A DNA stretch of 64,000 nucleotides from Flavobacterium sp. SH_e (GTDB lineage Bacteria > Bacteroidota > Bacteroidia > Flavobacteriales > Flavobacteriaceae). The notes under the pieces were generated by a model. It did no database searches and had not been told where the DNA came from. It saw only the letters and a list, made by a program, of their open reading frames with translations. Of this stretch, positions 50,654 through 57,937 are shown piece by piece (the stretch's first letter is position 1; each line of letters opens with the position of its first letter). The stretch covers positions 372,001 to 436,000 of the forward strand of contig NZ_JAOVZN010000001.1 of the NCBI RefSeq assembly GCF_025717045.1, given 5' to 3'. The translations under genes and the position numbers were made by a program.

Positions 50654-50918
50654 TTTGCCTTTTTTAAGAACTTCATTTGACCCTTTATTTTCATTTTTCA
50701 CCGAAACAATTTTTTTCTATGCCTTTATCTTTGACTTCTGCTATTAGATCCTTATCAGCATTTCAATTTTTGTTCCAAATCTATATTATTTATATATTTT
50801 TTTTTAATGGTTAGCAACCAACTTTTGTCGGACTTATTGCATCTATTTATAATAGAGATTTATTTAGAATTAAATAACATTTAATAAAAAAGTTAGGCCT
50901 TTCCTGATTTGTTGTATT

Positions 50919-50968
50919 GGGAATTCTCGGGAATTCATGGGAATCTTAGGAAAATGCAGGAATTCCGG
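50919..50968 (+). repeat. Helically phased direct repeats upstream of locus 2
   Basis: GGGAATTCTC, GGGAATTCAT, GGGAATCTTA, GGAAAATGCA and GGAATTCCGG follow in exact 10-bp steps. The array starts within one base of the same distance from the promoter core as the array at 41688. Confidence 0.7.
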
Positions 50969-50976
50969 GAATCCCT

Positions 50977-51010
50977 TATCAACAGTGCTCTAAAAGCGCC
51001 TTTACTTTGC
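50977..51010 (+). promoter_or_regulatory. Promoter region of locus 2
   Basis: TATCAA-A--GCTCTAAA (50977-50994), nine bases, then TTACTTTGC (51002-51010). Same words and spacing as locus 1, with a slightly weaker -7 box. Confidence 0.65.
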
Positions 51011-51015
51011 ATAAG

Positions 51016-51235
51016 AAATTAGTACCAGTTTTGTCTGCAGACTAAAACAAAAATAAAAAACTAGTTCTAATTATCATTGTGGAAAACCGTAAGACCGAGT
51101 TTATTCGGGAAGTATAAATTACGTCTTACAGTTCTACACACGACTTCCCCAAAAATCAATTTTGGTATCGCAATTCCAAGATCTGGATAATTCCCGGACA
51201 GCAATACCTATGTCTAATTTCTAAATTAAATTAAA
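51016..51235 (+). promoter_or_regulatory. Conserved structured 5' leader RNA with pseudoknot, locus 2
   Basis: Same fold as locus 1. AATTAGT (51017-51023)/ACTAGTT (51060-51066) encloses a GTTTT/AAAAC hairpin. TGTG/CACA, GTAAGAC (51089-51095)/GTCTTAC (51123-51129) and TTTAT/ATAAA are nested; GGGAAGT (51107-51113) pairs with ACTTCCC (51143-51149). GGTATCGC (51164-51171)/GCAATACC (51201-51208) encloses CTGG/CCGG. Against locus 1, one A-U pair of the second stem has become G-C on both sides and a G-U has become G-C, which supports the fold. The remaining upstream sequence (50654-50918) shows nothing. Confidence 0.75.
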
Positions 51236-51424
51236 ATGAAAAAACTAATACTTTTTATCGCTTTTGCGTTAATATTCACGATATTTTCTTGTACTCCTGA
51301 TGAGTACGAGACACAACCAGTCAAAAAAATTGAAAAGCTTAAAAAGCCTTTACAAGCTGGTGATCCAGATCCTGACGGGCCTGGTGATGGAAAAGGTGGA
51401 ACACCTCCACCAAAAACTCCATAA
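51236..51424 (+). CDS. Tiny proline-rich lipoprotein, candidate signal peptide precursor (locus 2)
   Basis: 62 residues, the same length as its homologue at 42016. Lipobox IFSC (Cys19), mature start CTPDEYET, Lys-rich middle (KKIEKLKKPLQAGDPD), Gly-rich stretch GPGDGKGG and end TPPPKTP. The Cys-Thr-x-Asp-Glu-aromatic-Glu-Thr start and PPPK-x-Pro end are shared between the two, while the middle has diverged, as expected if the ends are functional. It is 56 bp before the TPR kinase gene. Confidence 0.82.
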   Translation: MKKLILFIAFALIFTIFSCTPDEYETQPVKKIEKLKKPLQAGDPDPDGPGDGKGGTPPPKTP

Positions 51425-51462
51425 TAAATATATATTTTTAGTATCTAATTTATTACTATTTT

Positions 51463-51502
51463 CGGGGAAAGTAAATTTATATGTTACGGTCCCCGTTTTT
51501 TT
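51463..51502 (+). terminator. Terminator-like hairpin enclosing the start codon of the kinase gene (locus 2)
   Basis: CGGGGA (51463-51468)/TCCCCG (51490-51495) and, across a 2x2 internal loop, GTAA (51471-51474)/TTAC (51484-51487). The ATG at 51481 is in the loop and seven T follow (51496-51502). Same design as at 42241. Confidence 0.75.
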
Positions 51503-53190
51503 ATTTTATTATACTTCTTTTTCTTTTTTCCTGTCAAGAAAAAAAGACAATTAATCCTAATATAAAACCTTTACAAAAAGAAGCTCTTCGTATAAGAAAT
51601 CAAGGGATTGAAAATTACGATAAACAAAACTTCAATACCGCTTTTTACAATTTTAATAAGTCTAAGCAACTTTATGAGACTTTAAAAGACAGCGCCAACA
51701 TAGGATACTTACTTATTCAAATGGCAAACATTCAGCAAGTCAATGGAGATTACTACGGTAGTAAAGAAACAGTAACTGAAGCATTATTATATGTTGAAAA
51801 AAATAGTATTTATACTGCTATTATAAATAATATATTAGGTATTGCCGACAAAGAACTTTCTCTATATGATGATGCCATAATTTACTATAAAAAATCAGCC
51901 GATGATTATGTAGATCCTATTGAAAAACAAATCCCTCTAAGTAATATTGCTGCAATGTATATTCAGCAAAAAAAATATGACGATGCAATTATTATTTTAG
52001 AATCTCTTTTAAATAATAAAAAAATACAAAAACGAACTCCAGAATACACCAAAGCTTCATTTCTAGATAATTTAGGTTATGCTTATTTTAAAAAAGGGGT
52101 TGAAGAAAAAGGGCTTAATTTAATGAATGAAGGTCTTCAGATAAGAAATAGAATTAAGGATACATACGGAAGTATCGAGAGCTATCTGCACCTTGCTGAT
52201 TATTATGCTAAAATAGATATTCAAAAATCAGATGAGAATGCTCTTACTGCTTATAATATAGCTACAAAATTAAATAGTGTTGATGAAAGATTAGAAGCGC
52301 TTCAAATTTTGATTTCGAATAACCACAGTGCTCAGTACACAAAATATGTGCGAAAGTATTTTACATTAAATGATAGTATAATAAAAGTTCGAAATAACTT
52401 TAAAAATAAGTTTGCTAAGATTAAATACGACTCTAAAAAAGAAAAAGACGAAAACGAAAAACTTCGTTTGGAAAAAGCAGAAAACCTTTTATCCTTACAA
52501 AAGGCAAAATATATGCGAATTGTATTTGTAATTGTTTTTATCTTTTTAGTGATTTTAATAGCAATTTTAATCCGTTATTATAAAAATAAAAACAAGGCAA
52601 TCGAATTCAAAAGCTCTTACGATACCGAAACCCGAATTGCTAAAAAAATACACGATGAACTTGCCAATGATGTTTTTCAAGTAATTGCTTTTGCCGAATC
52701 ACAGCCATTAGCTGTAGAAAATACTAAAGAAAATCTGCTCCAGAAATTGGATGATATTTACGGCCGTGTGAGAGGAATTTCTAAAGAAAATAATAAAGTA
52801 GAAGTTGGAACAGGTTTTATTAAAAGCATAAAAGAAATGCTTTCGGCTTATAATACCAACGAAAGAAATATTATGAGCACTAATTTAGAAAGTGTAAACT
52901 GGGAAACGATTGATGAGATAAAAAAGATCACTATTGGACGAGTTTTACAGGAATTAATGGTGAATATGAAAAAGCATAGTAAGGCCAGTCTTGTTATAAT
53001 AAAATTTGAAAGCGACCCAAAATCAATCTTCATAAACTACACGGATAACGGAATTGGTTGCGAAAAAGCAACTATTGCAAAAAATGGTCTTCAAAACATG
53101 GAAAGCCGTATCGAGACAGTCAAAGGAACTATAGAATTTGATACTGAACCAGACAAAGGTTTTAAAGCTAAAATTGTAATCCCAAAATAA
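51481..53190 (+). CDS. TPR-sensor histidine kinase, locus 2 first copy
   Basis: 569 residues. Lipobox FLFSC (Cys18), TPR-like sensor (about 30-290), coiled coil with KEKDENEKLRLEKAENLLS, one membrane helix (about 343-363), phospho-acceptor His391 in IHDELANDVFQVI, N-box-like QELMVNMKKHSKAS and G-box DNGIGCEKA. No response regulator follows; a second kinase of the same type comes 73 bp later. The kinase half is nearly identical to that copy, while the TPR sensors differ clearly, so output is probably shared and input specific. Confidence 0.92.
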   Translation: MLRSPFFYFIILLFLFSCQEKKTINPNIKPLQKEALRIRNQGIENYDKQNFNTAFYNFNKSKQLYETLKDSANIGYLLIQMANIQQVNGDYYGSKETVTEALLYVEKNSIYTAIINNILGIADKELSLYDDAIIYYKKSADDYVDPIEKQIPLSNIAAMYIQQKKYDDAIIILESLLNNKKIQKRTPEYTKASFLDNLGYAYFKKGVEEKGLNLMNEGLQIRNRIKDTYGSIESYLHLADYYAKIDIQKSDENALTAYNIATKLNSVDERLEALQILISNNHSAQYTKYVRKYFTLNDSIIKVRNNFKNKFAKIKYDSKKEKDENEKLRLEKAENLLSLQKAKYMRIVFVIVFIFLVILIAILIRYYKNKNKAIEFKSSYDTETRIAKKIHDELANDVFQVIAFAESQPLAVENTKENLLQKLDDIYGRVRGISKENNKVEVGTGFIKSIKEMLSAYNTNERNIMSTNLESVNWETIDEIKKITIGRVLQELMVNMKKHSKASLVIIKFESDPKSIFINYTDNGIGCEKATIAKNGLQNMESRIETVKGTIEFDTEPDKGFKAKIVIPK

Positions 53191-53263
53191 ACAAAAGTCT
53201 TTTTCTTCAAATTTTTAGAAAAGAGTTTAATTAATTGCTACTTTTCGAAAAAAGTAAATCGAT

Positions 53264-54973
53264 ATGTTGCGCCCCCAACTTTTTTATTTTATCATACTTA
53301 TTTCTCTTTTTTCCTGTAAAGAAAAAAAGAGCATTGACCCTAATATAGAATCTATAAAAAAAGAAGCACTTAGTTTACGAGATACGGCAGATGTAAACTT
53401 TGAAAAACAAAATCTAAATACTGCTTTTTATCAGTTTAACAAATCGAAAGAACTTTTTGAAATTGTAAAAGACAGCCCAAATATTTCCTATGTACTTATA
53501 CGAATGTCAGATATACAGCAAATTAACGGAGACTATTACGGCAGTAAAGAAACGGTAACCGAGGCTATACCCTATGCTAAAACATTTAAAAATCATATAA
53601 GTTCCATAAATAATAACTTAGGCATTGCCGATAAAGAACTTTCTCTGTATGACGATGCCATTTTTTACTACAAACAATCGATTAAAGGTTCTAAAAATCT
53701 TGAAGACGCTCGTTCCCCTCTTAGCAATATTGCGTGTGTCTATATGCAACAAAAAAAATATAATGATGCAATTACTCTTTTAGAATTTCTTTTACGTCAA
53801 AAATTTATAGAGAAAAAATCAAATGCAAGTTCAAAAGCAAGAATACAAGACAATTTAGGTTATGCGTACTTTAAGAATGGAATGCATAAAAAAGGATTTT
53901 TTTTAATGAGTCAAGGTTTACAGTTAAAAAATGAAATCAAGGACAATTATAGCAGTATTGAAAGTTATCTTCACCTTGCCGATTATTATTCAAAAAGAGA
54001 CGCTCAAAAATCAGATGAAAATGCTCTTGCAGCTTACACTATAGCCACAAAACTAAATAGCGTTGAAGAAAGATTAGAAGCACTGCAAATTTTAATTTCT
54101 AATGATAACACTCCTAACACTAACAAATACATACAACATTACTTTACGCTAAATGATAGTCTTATTAAGGTTAGAAATAATTTCAAAAATAAATCTGCCA
54201 AAATTAAATACGATGCTAAAAAGGAGAAAGATGAAAACGAAAAACTTCGTTTAGAAAAAGCAGAAAATCTTTTATCCTTACAAAGAGCTAAATATACACG
54301 AATTGTATTTGTAATTATTTTTATCTTCTTAGTGATTTTAATAGCTATTTTAATCCGTTATTATAAAAATAAGAATAAGGCAATCGAATTTAAAAGTTCG
54401 TACGACACTGAAACCCGAATTGCTAAAAAAATCCATGACGAACTTGCCAATGATGTTTTCCAAGTAATTGCTTTTGCCGAATCACTGCCATTACCTACAG
54501 AAAATACAAAAGAAAATCTGCTCCAGAAATTGGATGATATTTACGGCCGTGTCAGAGAAATTTCTAAAGAAAATAATAAAGTAGAAATTGGAATAGGTTT
54601 TATAAAAAGTATAAAAGAAATGCTTTCGGCTTATAATACCAGCGAAAGAAATATTATAACCACTAATTTAGAAAGTGTAAACTGGGAAACAATTGATGAC
54701 ATAAAAAAGATCACTATTGGACGCGTTTTGCAGGAATTAATGGTCAATATGAAAAAACACAGTAAGGCCGATCTTGTTGTGATAAAATTTGAAAGCGACA
54801 CAAAATCAATCTTTATAAACTACACAGATAACGGGATTGGATGTGAAAAAACGGCTATTTCAAAAAATGGTCTTCGAAATATGGAAAGCCATATTGAGAC
54901 CGTCAAAGGAACTATCGAATTTGATACTGAACCAAACAAAGGTTTTAAAACAAAAATCGTAATTCCTAAATAA
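53264..54973 (+). CDS. TPR-sensor histidine kinase, locus 2 second copy
   Basis: 569 residues, tandem duplicate of the preceding gene. Lipobox LFSC (Cys18), TPR sensor with many substitutions (SLRDTADVNFEKQNLNTAFY), the same coiled coil and membrane helix, His391 in IHDELANDVF. The last 260 residues match the first copy almost throughout. It has no lipoprotein gene or structured leader of its own. The G/C hairpin at the start codon is replaced by a weak AAAAAAGT/ACTTTTTT pairing. It could use the ligand of the first copy, or an unknown one. A terminator follows directly. Confidence 0.92.
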   Translation: MLRPQLFYFIILISLFSCKEKKSIDPNIESIKKEALSLRDTADVNFEKQNLNTAFYQFNKSKELFEIVKDSPNISYVLIRMSDIQQINGDYYGSKETVTEAIPYAKTFKNHISSINNNLGIADKELSLYDDAIFYYKQSIKGSKNLEDARSPLSNIACVYMQQKKYNDAITLLEFLLRQKFIEKKSNASSKARIQDNLGYAYFKNGMHKKGFFLMSQGLQLKNEIKDNYSSIESYLHLADYYSKRDAQKSDENALAAYTIATKLNSVEERLEALQILISNDNTPNTNKYIQHYFTLNDSLIKVRNNFKNKSAKIKYDAKKEKDENEKLRLEKAENLLSLQRAKYTRIVFVIIFIFLVILIAILIRYYKNKNKAIEFKSSYDTETRIAKKIHDELANDVFQVIAFAESLPLPTENTKENLLQKLDDIYGRVREISKENNKVEIGIGFIKSIKEMLSAYNTSERNIITTNLESVNWETIDDIKKITIGRVLQELMVNMKKHSKADLVVIKFESDTKSIFINYTDNGIGCEKTAISKNGLRNMESHIETVKGTIEFDTEPNKGFKTKIVIPK

Positions 54974-54975
54974 AC

Positions 54976-55011
54976 AAAAGCCTTTCAGAAATTCTTCTTG
55001 AAAGGCTTTTT
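54976..55011. terminator. Bidirectional terminator after locus 2
   Basis: AAAAGCCTTTCA (54976-54987) pairs with TGAAAGGCTTTT (54999-55010) between the kinase gene and the convergent nucleotidase gene. Confidence 0.85.
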
Positions 55012-55049
55012 CTTCAAAAAACAAGCAATTTTCAAAATTAACTTGTGCA

Positions 55050-55583
55050 TTAAACCGCTTCATTTAAAACAGCAACAGCTTCTTTCCAATTATTTACTCT
55101 CAAATAATTCGTTTTATTTGCATTATGAAATGCCGTAAACATAATAGGTTTACCCATACAAAAATCTAAATTCTTTGGATGATCATCAATTAAATAATCA
55201 GTATTTATAATGCTTTTGCTTCCGCATAAAACAATATTTTGCCATTTAATAAAAGGAAAATGTTCTGCCAGCCACTCTATTTTTTCATTTAACGAAAGCG
55301 GAAATTCTGTCGCCGCAGAAACAATGTAAATTTCAAAGTTTTCCTGTAACAGTTTTAAGCTTTCTACAGCATCGTCTATTACGGGTAACGTCCTGAAAAA
55401 GTCTTTAGAATTTAAAACACTCATTACTTTATCCCGACCATGAAAAGCTTCTTCTTCTGTCAATCCCAGAATATCTTCCCTTAAGATTGCTATTCCGAAG
55501 TTTTTTTTAAAGTAAGTTATTAAGTGCGCTTCAACATCTGCAAGCACGCCATCCATATCTACTGCAATTGATTTCTTTTTCAT
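55050..55583 (-). CDS. 5'(3')-deoxyribonucleotidase (NT5C type, HAD superfamily)
   Basis: 177 residues. HAD motif I is AVDMDGVLAD (nucleophile and acid Asp), motif II IVSAATEF, and motif IV LIDDHPKNL. This set and the length match small cytosolic deoxyribonucleotidases (mammalian cdN-like) that remove the phosphate from dUMP or dTMP-type nucleotides. It is divergent from the DeoR-type regulator, with a 98-bp gap holding repeated TTGCAAA sites, so it may be controlled by it. Confidence 0.88.
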   Translation of the reverse strand: MKKKSIAVDMDGVLADVEAHLITYFKKNFGIAILREDILGLTEEEAFHGRDKVMSVLNSKDFFRTLPVIDDAVESLKLLQENFEIYIVSAATEFPLSLNEKIEWLAEHFPFIKWQNIVLCGSKSIINTDYLIDDHPKNLDFCMGKPIMFTAFHNANKTNYLRVNNWKEAVAVLNEAV

Positions 55584-55604
55584 TGTAAAATTATTTTGCT
55601 GCTA

Positions 55605-55664
55605 AAATATGCAAAAGTTGCAAAATTTTGCAAATAACCGCAATTTTTAACTTATTTTTGCAAC
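55605..55664. promoter_or_regulatory. Repeated TTGCAAA sites and promoter in the divergent gap
   Basis: The words TGCAAAA, TTGCAAAA, TTTGCAAA and TTTTTGCAA occur between 55607 and 55663, partly as inverted pairs, and overlap a -7 box TATTTTTG (55653-55660). This is a likely operator for the DeoR-type protein, acting on its own gene and perhaps on the nucleotidase gene. Confidence 0.5.
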
Positions 55665-55681
55665 ATAAAACTGCAAGTAAA

Positions 55682-56428
55682 ATGAAAAAGGAAGAACGTC
55701 AACAAGCTATTTTAGAATATTTATCGAAAGAACATCGCGTAACTTCAGTAGAATTAAGCGAATATTTAAGTGTTTCAGAAGATACAATTAGACGTGATTT
55801 GAAAGAACTTTCAGATCAAGGACTTTTAAAAGCGGTGCGCGGAGGTGCGGTTGCTCCTTCTCCAATTCCGTTGCATTATAGAAAAAGAGAAAAACACGAT
55901 CTTGAAAATAAAAAGATCATTGCAGAAAAAGCCATTTCTTATCTTAAAGACGGACAAGTGGTATTTATTGACGGAGGAACAACTTCTTTAGCTTTAGTAG
56001 CAAGTTTTCCACATGATTTGAAATTGACGGTGATTACAAACAGTTTTCCTGTTGCGGTTTTGGCAGAAGATTTACCAAATATCGAATTGATTTTTGCTGG
56101 TGGAAAAATGTGCAAAACCTCTTTTACAACTGCCAGTATGGAGTCTTTGGATTTCTTTAGAAATTTTAGAGCTGATATCTGTATTTTAGGAATTTGCGGA
56201 ATTCATCACGAACGTGGACTTACTGGAATTTTATATGATGATTCGCAAATAAAAAAGAATATGATTCAGAATTCAAATTTCATAATTGCTTTAAGTTCTA
56301 GCGAAAAAATCGATACGGCAGAAACCTATTTTGTTTCTCATCTAAAAGATATTGACGTCTTAGTAACCAATATTTCGCCAGATGAAGAAATATTAAAACC
56401 ATATAAAAAGCAAGTGACTGTTCTTTAA
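55682..56428 (+). CDS. DeoR/GlpR-family transcriptional regulator
   Basis: 248 residues from ATG 55682 (MKKEERQQAILEYL); a longer frame from 55628 runs through the promoter. DeoR winged helix at about 5-60 (VTSVELSEYLSVSEDTIRRDLKEL), then a DeoRC sugar-phosphate sensor domain (VFIDGGTTSLALV, ITNSFPVAVLAEDLPNIELIFAGG, DICILGICGIHHERGLTG). These proteins usually repress catabolic genes and respond to phosphorylated sugars. The effector is not evident; amino-sugar phosphates or deoxyribose phosphate would fit neighbours in this window. Confidence 0.92.
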   Translation: MKKEERQQAILEYLSKEHRVTSVELSEYLSVSEDTIRRDLKELSDQGLLKAVRGGAVAPSPIPLHYRKREKHDLENKKIIAEKAISYLKDGQVVFIDGGTTSLALVASFPHDLKLTVITNSFPVAVLAEDLPNIELIFAGGKMCKTSFTTASMESLDFFRNFRADICILGICGIHHERGLTGILYDDSQIKKNMIQNSNFIIALSSSEKIDTAETYFVSHLKDIDVLVTNISPDEEILKPYKKQVTVL

Positions 56429-56437
56429 TAAAAATAA

Positions 56438-56475
56438 AAAAAGCCTTTCAGGATTTTATTCCCAAAAGGCTTTTT
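56438..56475. terminator. Bidirectional terminator
   Basis: AAAAAGCCTTT (56438-56448) pairs with AAAGGCTTTTT (56465-56475) between the DeoR gene and the convergent efflux operon. Confidence 0.8.
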
Positions 56476-56497
56476 ATCTACAAATTAAGTGGCAATA

Positions 56498-57937
56498 TTA
56501 TTTCCATCCGCCGCCCAAGTCTCTGTAAACATGAACTGCAGCATTTAATTGTTCTTTTTTAGTATCTACTAATTCCAATTTAGCTTCTAATGCATCACGT
56601 TGAGTCATCAAAACTTCAAAATAATCTACTCTAGCCGATTTAAACAAATCATTCGAAACATCAATAGATTTATTTAAAGCATCAACTTGCTGTGATTTTA
56701 AATCGTAACCTTTTTGAAGATTTTCGATTTTAGAAAGTTGTGTTGACACTTCTAAATAAGCATTTAAGATCGTTTTGTCGTAATTGTATAATGCTTGAAG
56801 CTGTCTTGCATTGGCACTAGCAAATTCTGCTTTAATTGCATTTCTGTTGATTAATGGCGCTGCAAGATCTCCCGCTAAAGAATACAACAATGATTCTGGG
56901 AATGTAAACAAATAAGATGGTTTAAAAGCTTGAACTCCAAAAGCAGCTGAAATGTCTAATGAAGGATAAAATTCCGCACGAGCTACTTTTACATCTAATT
57001 TTGCAGCTACCAATTCCAATTCTGCCTGTTTAACATCTGGACGGTTCATCAGTAATTGAGATGGAACTCCAGAATTTACAACTGCTGGAAGCAAATCTGT
57101 AAAATTGGTTTTGTCTCTTTTTATATCCTGCGGATAACGACCTAACAAAAAGTTGATTTTGTTTTCGTTTTCTTTAATTTTCTGAAGAATATCAAACTCT
57201 AAACTTTTTGAAGTTAAAACCTCTGCTTGGAATTTCTGAACTCCTAATTCTGTTGCTCTAGCCGCTTGCTTTTGAATTTTTACAATTTCTAAAGCATTAC
57301 TTTGTAATTCAATAGTTTGTCTTACAATTTCAAGCTGACTGTCTAAAGCCAACAATTCATAATATGAATCAGCGATTTCTGCAATAAGATTTGTAACAAC
57401 GAAGTTTTTACCTTCTACAGTTGCTAAATATCTGTTTACTGCAGCTTTTTTAGAATTACGCAGTTTTTTCCAAATATCTACTTCCCAATTCGCGTAAGCG
57501 GCAATTGTATAATCTGGCAACGGATCTGGTGTTTCAACTCCTGGTTTAATTTCGGTTGTAGCATCACCCGCACCTTGACTTGTGTATCTACCTACTTTTT
57601 CTATTCCTGCTCCTGCACGAACTCCTACAGTTGGCAATAAAGCACCTTTTCGAACACGAATATCGTTCTTTGCAATTTCTATTTCTTGCAAAGTCATATT
57701 TAATTCCTGATTGTTTTTTAACGCAATATCAATCAGCTCTACAAGATTTTGATCTTTAAAAAAATCTTTCCATTTTAGAGCAGACATATTGGTTGTATCC
57801 TGCGGTTTTTCAGCACCAAATCCTTCGGGAACCGGAGTACTTGCGCTTGCAGTTTCAGGTGCAGGAGCTTTACATCCTGCCACGGCAAGACATAAGCTCA
57901 ATGCAATACTATATTGATATAATTTTATTTTAGACAT
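56498..57937 (-). CDS. RND efflux outer-membrane lipoprotein (NodT/OprM family)
   Basis: 479 residues from ATG 57937 (MSKIKLYQYS). Its first 8 bp overlap the end of the RND pump gene (57930-57937), so it is coupled. Lipobox AVAGC (Cys at about 21), consistent with OprM-type acylated channels. Typical segments: SALKWKDFFKDQNLVELIDIALKNN, YANWEVDIWKKLRNSKKAA and LMNRPDVKQAELELVAAKLDVKVARAEFYPSL. It forms the exit duct of the three-part pump. It is the last gene of the operon, followed by a terminator. Confidence 0.95.
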   Translation of the reverse strand: MSKIKLYQYSIALSLCLAVAGCKAPAPETASASTPVPEGFGAEKPQDTTNMSALKWKDFFKDQNLVELIDIALKNNQELNMTLQEIEIAKNDIRVRKGALLPTVGVRAGAGIEKVGRYTSQGAGDATTEIKPGVETPDPLPDYTIAAYANWEVDIWKKLRNSKKAAVNRYLATVEGKNFVVTNLIAEIADSYYELLALDSQLEIVRQTIELQSNALEIVKIQKQAARATELGVQKFQAEVLTSKSLEFDILQKIKENENKINFLLGRYPQDIKRDKTNFTDLLPAVVNSGVPSQLLMNRPDVKQAELELVAAKLDVKVARAEFYPSLDISAAFGVQAFKPSYLFTFPESLLYSLAGDLAAPLINRNAIKAEFASANARQLQALYNYDKTILNAYLEVSTQLSKIENLQKGYDLKSQQVDALNKSIDVSNDLFKSARVDYFEVLMTQRDALEAKLELVDTKKEQLNAAVHVYRDLGGGWK

